Shown: in pieces, positions 60,725-64,000 of the stretch
Layout of the letters: every line of letters begins with the position of its first letter
Position numbering within the stretch: position 1 is the stretch's first letter
From: Lentzea xinjiangensis
Lineage (GTDB): Bacteria > Actinomycetota > Actinomycetes > Mycobacteriales > Pseudonocardiaceae
Assembly (NCBI RefSeq): GCF_900110955.1
Contig: NZ_FOFR01000032.1
Location: 21,155-85,154, forward strand
DNA length: 64,000 bases
Direction: 5' to 3'
Translations under genes and position numbers: made by a program
The notes under the pieces: model-generated
The model's database searches: none
What the model was told of the DNA's origin: nothing
Seen by the model: only the letters and a program-made list of their open reading frames with translations

Positions 60725-61861
60725 TCAGCCGGTCTTGACCTTCGTCCAGGCGTCGGCGTAGAGCGCCTCCGCCTCGCCGCCGAGGTCCTTGGTGAACGGG
60801 AGCTTCGCGAGCTGCTCCTCCGGCGGGTACACCACCGGGTCGTTCAGCAGCTCCTTGTCGATCAGCGGTTTCGCCGCGGCGTTGGGGCTGCCGTACCGGA
60901 CGGCGTTGGACAGCGCCGCGCCCACCTCGGCGCCGAGGACGAAGTCGATGAACCGGTGCGCGTTCCCGGCGTGCGGCGCGTCCTTCGGGATGACGAGCAG
61001 GTCCACGTAGGACAGTCCACCCTCCGCGGGGATGGCGTAGCCGATGTCCTCGCTGGTCTCCCGCGCCTGGAACGCGTCGCCGGAGTACGCCTGCGCGAGC
61101 CGCACCTGGCCCGAGGTCAGCGGCTCGATCACGTCCGAGGTGATCTGGCCGAGCTTCTTCTTCAACGACAGCAGGAAGTTCGCCGCGTCGTCGATGTGCC
61201 GCGGGTCGGTGGTGTTGGGGTCGTGCCCGAGCTTGAGCAGGCCGATCGCCATGCCGTCGCGCGCCTCGTCGAGGATCGAGCTGCGGCCCTGCACGTCCGG
61301 CAGGTCGTAGGCGTCGAAGCCGGTGACCTCGCCCCCGGCCTGCGACTTCGAGTACGCGAGGCCCGTCGTGCCCCACGCCCACGGCACGGAGTAGGCGTTG
61401 CCGGGGTCGTACTCGGCCTCGACGAACCGCCTCTCCAGGTTGCGCAGGTTCGGGATCGCGTCGTGGTCGAGGGGTTGGAGCAGGCCGCTGCGCAGGAAGC
61501 GGCGCAGGAAGTTGTCGCTCGGCACGACCAGGTCGTAGCCCGCCTGGCCGGAGGCGATCTTGGCTTCCATCTCGTCGTTGGTGGAGAAGTTGTCGTAGGT
61601 GACCTCGATGCCGCTGGCCGAGGTGAATCCCGGCAACGTCTCCGGCGAGATGTAGTCGGTCCAGTTGTAGAAGTTCAGCTTGGGCTCGTCGAGCAGGTTC
61701 GCCGCCTTCGCCGCGCCGCTGGTGCCGCCCGTGCCGGTGGGCGCGGGACCGACGGCGCACGCGGCGAGCGCGAAGAACGCCATCGAGCCCAGCATGGTGC
61801 GCCGGGTCACCCGCGGGCTGCCGGTGTCCCACAGCCGGGCGATCCTCAGGTGCTCAGCCAT
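60725..61861 (-). CDS. potD: Polyamine-type extracellular solute-binding lipoprotein (PotD-like)
   Basis: 378 residues. The N-terminus has twin arginines (VTRRTMLGSMAFFALAAC), a likely Tat signal with lipobox LAAC near residue 35. The mature protein reads KLNFYNWTDYISPETLPGFTSASG, the PotD/PotF start, with NFSTNDEMEAKIASGQAGYDLVVPS. It captures polyamine-like substrates outside the membrane. It overlaps the ATPase gene by 8 nt. Confidence 0.92.
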   Translation of the reverse strand: MAEHLRIARLWDTGSPRVTRRTMLGSMAFFALAACAVGPAPTGTGGTSGAAKAANLLDEPKLNFYNWTDYISPETLPGFTSASGIEVTYDNFSTNDEMEAKIASGQAGYDLVVPSDNFLRRFLRSGLLQPLDHDAIPNLRNLERRFVEAEYDPGNAYSVPWAWGTTGLAYSKSQAGGEVTGFDAYDLPDVQGRSSILDEARDGMAIGLLKLGHDPNTTDPRHIDDAANFLLSLKKKLGQITSDVIEPLTSGQVRLAQAYSGDAFQARETSEDIGYAIPAEGGLSYVDLLVIPKDAPHAGNAHRFIDFVLGAEVGAALSNAVRYGSPNAAAKPLIDKELLNDPVVYPPEEQLAKLPFTKDLGGEAEALYADAWTKVKTG

Positions 61862-62993
61862 CCGAGGACTCCAGCAGCACGGTGAACTCGGGGTCCCAGG
61901 CCATCCGCACGGGCTGCCCCGGCGCTCCCGCGTCGTCGATGCGCTGGGCGTTCTGCACGAACGCCACCAGCTCCCCGCCGGGGGTGCCGACCACGAACTG
62001 GGTGGACACGCCCGTGTAGACGACGTCCTGGACCACGCCCCGGAGCACGCACCAGCCGGTCGGCGGCTCCGCGGCCTCGTCGAACAGGTGCACCTTCTCC
62101 GGGCGGACGGTCGCGGCGACCTTGCGGCCGCGGCTGACGCCGCCGGCGAACTTGGCGCGCAGGTTCACCGCTCCGGGCGCCGTCAGCGCGACGAAGCCGC
62201 CGTCCACACCGGACACCTCGGCGTCGAGGATGTTGGACGTGCCGATGAACCCGGCGACGAACCTGGTCGCGGGCCGCTCGTAGACGTCCTCCGGGTAGCC
62301 GACCTGCTCGATCTTGCCGGCGTTCATGACGGCGATGCGGTGCGAGAGGACGAGCGCCTCTTCCTGGTCGTGCGTGACGTAGAGGAACGTCGTGCCGACC
62401 TCGCGCTGGATGCGCATGAGCTCGATCTGCAGCTCCTTGCGGAGCTTGGCGTCGAGCGCGCCGAGCGGTTCGTCCAGCAGGAGCAGCCGCGGGCCGGCGG
62501 CGAGCGCGCGGGCGATGGCCACGCGTTGCTGCTGACCGCCGGACAGCTGCGCCGGCCTGCGCTTCGCGAACTGCGCCAGCCGCACGAGCTCGAGGTGCTC
62601 GCCGACGCGCTTCTCCAGCTCGGCGCCGCGGACCTTCTTGCGCTTGAGGCCGTAGGCCACGTTGTCCCACACCGACATGTGCGGGAACAGCGCGTACGAC
62701 TGGAACACGGTGTTGACGTCCCGCCGGTACGGGGGGACGCCCACCATGTCGTTGCCGTCGAGCTCGATGCGGCCCTCGTCGGGGTCGACGAACCCGGCGA
62801 TCATGCGCAGGACCGTGGTCTTGCCGCAGCCGGACGGCCCGAGCACCGAGAAGAACTCGCCCTCGTGGACGTTGAGCGAGATTCCGTCGACCGCCACCTG
62901 GTCGGAGAAACGCTTGCGCACGCCGTGGAGACCGATCTCGACGGGGGCGAACGTGTCCGGGGTGGAGGCCTCGGCGGGGGAGAAGCCGGTCAA
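61854..62993 (-). CDS. potA: ABC transporter ATPase, spermidine/putrescine type (PotA-like)
   Basis: 379 residues. Walker A VLGPSGCGKTTVLRMIAGF, Q-loop FQSYALFP, signature LSGGQQQRVAIARALA, Walker B LLLLDEPLGALD, H-loop YVTHDQEEAL. A C-terminal TOBE/OB regulatory domain follows (TVRPEKVHLFDE). TTG at 62993 (LTGFSPAEAS) with AGAAGG upstream is my choice; GTG 63056 would add 21 unconvincing residues. First gene of the importer operon. Confidence 0.9.
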   Translation of the reverse strand: MTGFSPAEASTPDTFAPVEIGLHGVRKRFSDQVAVDGISLNVHEGEFFSVLGPSGCGKTTVLRMIAGFVDPDEGRIELDGNDMVGVPPYRRDVNTVFQSYALFPHMSVWDNVAYGLKRKKVRGAELEKRVGEHLELVRLAQFAKRRPAQLSGGQQQRVAIARALAAGPRLLLLDEPLGALDAKLRKELQIELMRIQREVGTTFLYVTHDQEEALVLSHRIAVMNAGKIEQVGYPEDVYERPATRFVAGFIGTSNILDAEVSGVDGGFVALTAPGAVNLRAKFAGGVSRGRKVAATVRPEKVHLFDEAAEPPTGWCVLRGVVQDVVYTGVSTQFVVGTPGGELVAFVQNAQRIDDAGAPGQPVRMAWDPEFTVLLESSDG

Positions 62994-63147
62994 GTCGAGG
63001 CGCCTTCTGCGGGTGGTCGGGCAGGCCGCGCTGAGCGTAGACCCGCACGACCTCACTCGTCAGTCGTGCGCGCCCGACCTCACACCTCCGCGCTGTTCCC
63101 CATGTGCGACGATGACCTCGTAATCCGGATGAGCAGTGGAGGAAACC

Positions 63148-63405
63148 GTGGCTTCGTCCTCGGAACTGGACAAGCGTCCTGCCGTCGACCCTCACGAGGA
63201 GCCGTCGCACGAGTGGGGCTGGCACGGCACGCTGCCCAAGGGCACCCGCATCGCCGGTTGGCTCTCCGCGATCTTCTGCTTCCTGATGCTGATCGGCAAC
63301 CACCACGGTCAGACCGAGAACATCTGGCTGATCGCCTCCGGTGTCACGATCATCGCGCTGCTGCTGTGGGACATGGCCCGTCGCCGCACGTCCTGGCGCC
63401 GTTGA
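63148..63405 (+). CDS. DUF2631 membrane protein
   Basis: 85 residues with the family sequence DPHEEPSHEWGWHGTLPKGTRIAGWLSA in parts, and two transmembrane helices (AIFCFLMLIGN and WLIASGVTIIALLLW). DUF2631 proteins are small actinobacterial membrane proteins of unknown function near the dxr region. GTG at 63148 has GGAGGA four bases upstream; GTG 63136 is possible but would put the SD inside the gene. Confidence 0.85.
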   Translation: MASSSELDKRPAVDPHEEPSHEWGWHGTLPKGTRIAGWLSAIFCFLMLIGNHHGQTENIWLIASGVTIIALLLWDMARRRTSWRR

Positions 63406-63407
63406 GC

Positions 63408-64000
63408 TAGTGGCGCGTCACGCAACGTCGACCCGGTAACCGATCGTCTGGATGGACCGGCAGGCTGGTCCCGCATGTCGAGTGCGGGAGGTGGTTGTGG
63501 CTCGTCGTCCGGAAGTGTTCGTCCGGCCGTTGTCGATGGAGGATGGCCGGAAGCTTGCGCGGATCAGCAGGACCGCCCGAAACCCGGTGAAGCTGCGCCG
63601 GGCGATCGTGGTGCTGATGTCCGCACAGGGCCAGACGGTCCGGGACATCACGTCATTGATGCAGGTCAGCGACAGCTACGTGCGGGACGTGATCCACGCG
63701 TTCAACGAGCGGGGGTTCGACGCGCTGGACCCAAAATGGAGCGGGGGACGCCCGAAGGCGATCGGTGAACAGATTCGTGAGCGGATCTGCCTGATCGCCA
63801 GGACGTCCCCCGCCGACTGGGGCATCACCGCGTTCGCCACCTGGTCTTTGTCGAAGCTGCGTGAGCATCTGCTCGACCGCGGCACGGTCGCGGCGATCAG
63901 CCGCGAAACCCTGCGGCGGATCCTGCGCGCCGGCGGTGTCTCGTGGCAGACCACGACCACCTGGAAGGCCTCGACCGACCCGGACTTCCTGGCCAAAATG
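63408..64000 (+). mobile_element. Left part of an IS630-type insertion sequence
   Basis: The element must begin between the DUF2631 stop (63405) and the transposase start (63497). IS630 elements insert at TA; a TA at 63408-63409 is a candidate left junction, but the terminal inverted repeat cannot be verified without the right end. The stretch 63410-63496 has no other gene. Confidence 0.55.
63497..64000 (+). CDS. IS630-family transposase, N-terminal part (cut by window end)
   Basis: 168 codons remain open to the last base. The N-terminal HTH region reads LARISRTARNPVKLRRAIVVLMSAQGQTVRDITSLMQVS, with YVRDVIHAFNERGFDALDPKWSGGRP and ITAFATWSLSKLREHLLDRG, typical of IS630 transposases before the DDE catalytic part. 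GTG at 63497 has GGGAGG five bases upstream. The DDE domain and right end lie outside, so integrity is unknown. Confidence 0.88.
   Translation, partial: MARRPEVFVRPLSMEDGRKLARISRTARNPVKLRRAIVVLMSAQGQTVRDITSLMQVSDSYVRDVIHAFNERGFDALDPKWSGGRPKAIGEQIRERICLIARTSPADWGITAFATWSLSKLREHLLDRGTVAAISRETLRRILRAGGVSWQTTTTWKASTDPDFLAKM

Noticed and set aside
63136..63147. Upstream GTG as start of the DUF2631 gene
   Set aside because: It would include the GGAGGA Shine-Dalgarno in the coding sequence; GTG 63148 is correctly spaced from it.

Overview
The window is GC-rich, dense and coding on both strands, with many GTG and some TTG starts. Mycothione reductase, a PbpA-type lipoprotein transpeptidase, a 285-residue MapB-like methionine aminopeptidase and a DUF2631 protein all point to an actinomycete. 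The gene order recalls Mycobacterium tuberculosis from about Rv2847c to Rv2876 (cysG, cobB, cobO, Mg-chelatase, ElaA-type GNAT, mtr, mapB, pbp, GNAT, ispG, rip1, dxr, DUF2631; recalled from memory, not searched). Combined with the secreted proteases, the P450, the AfsR-like STAND regulator and the DUF574 methyltransferase, this fits a filamentous Pseudonocardiales genome such as the Lentzea, Saccharothrix or Actinosynnema group. The genus is inference.

Layout. 0-4.2 kb: a cut-off unknown gene, yaaA, a RIO1-like kinase and a DEAD-box helicase, with strong terminators. 4.4-14.7 kb: siroheme/cobalamin genes. A cobalamin riboswitch near 14.6 kb heads a minus-strand operon, chelatase-cobO-cobB-cobM-cobL-cbiG, in which two precorrin methyltransferase domains look truncated. 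A PIG-L deacetylase and a secreted trypsin lie between this operon and the cobA/cysG-type gene. 14.8-25.2 kb: PLP lyase, a P450 divergent from bioF, ElaA acetyltransferase, two more secreted trypsins, LysE exporter, STAND-TPR regulator, M48 protease and a hydrolase. 25.2-31.8 kb: an ABC exporter translationally coupled to a Vat/CatB-type acetyltransferase, a patatin with a membrane insert, and a leader peptide in front of a PheS-like stand-alone ligase.

31.9-49.4 kb: lon behind an HspR (HAIR) operator, tandem secreted AMIN-like proteins, a polysaccharide deacetylase lipoprotein, a YbhB protein, mycothione reductase, and regulator/target pairs (TetR/SDR, FadR/CynX-type MFS, LysR/EamA). These are followed by an epoxide hydrolase, an HTH_42 protein, cobQ and an alpha/beta hydrolase. 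48.5-56.2 kb: map, a 42-residue ORF, a PBP lipoprotein, GNAT, ispG, rip1/rseP and dxr, linking the MEP isoprenoid pathway with envelope proteolysis and peptidoglycan synthesis. 56.3-63.4 kb: a GlsB/YeaQ membrane protein, a NarL-type two-component system whose kinase has an unusual C-terminal membrane-anchored domain, a spermidine/putrescine-type ABC importer and DUF2631. 63.4-64.0 kb: the start of an IS630-family transposase, cut by the window end.

The items I would look at first are the PheS-like ligase with its altered substrate pocket and leaderless 16-residue leader peptide, the kinase with a BamE-like tail, and the cobalamin operon with truncated CbiE and CobJ domains.
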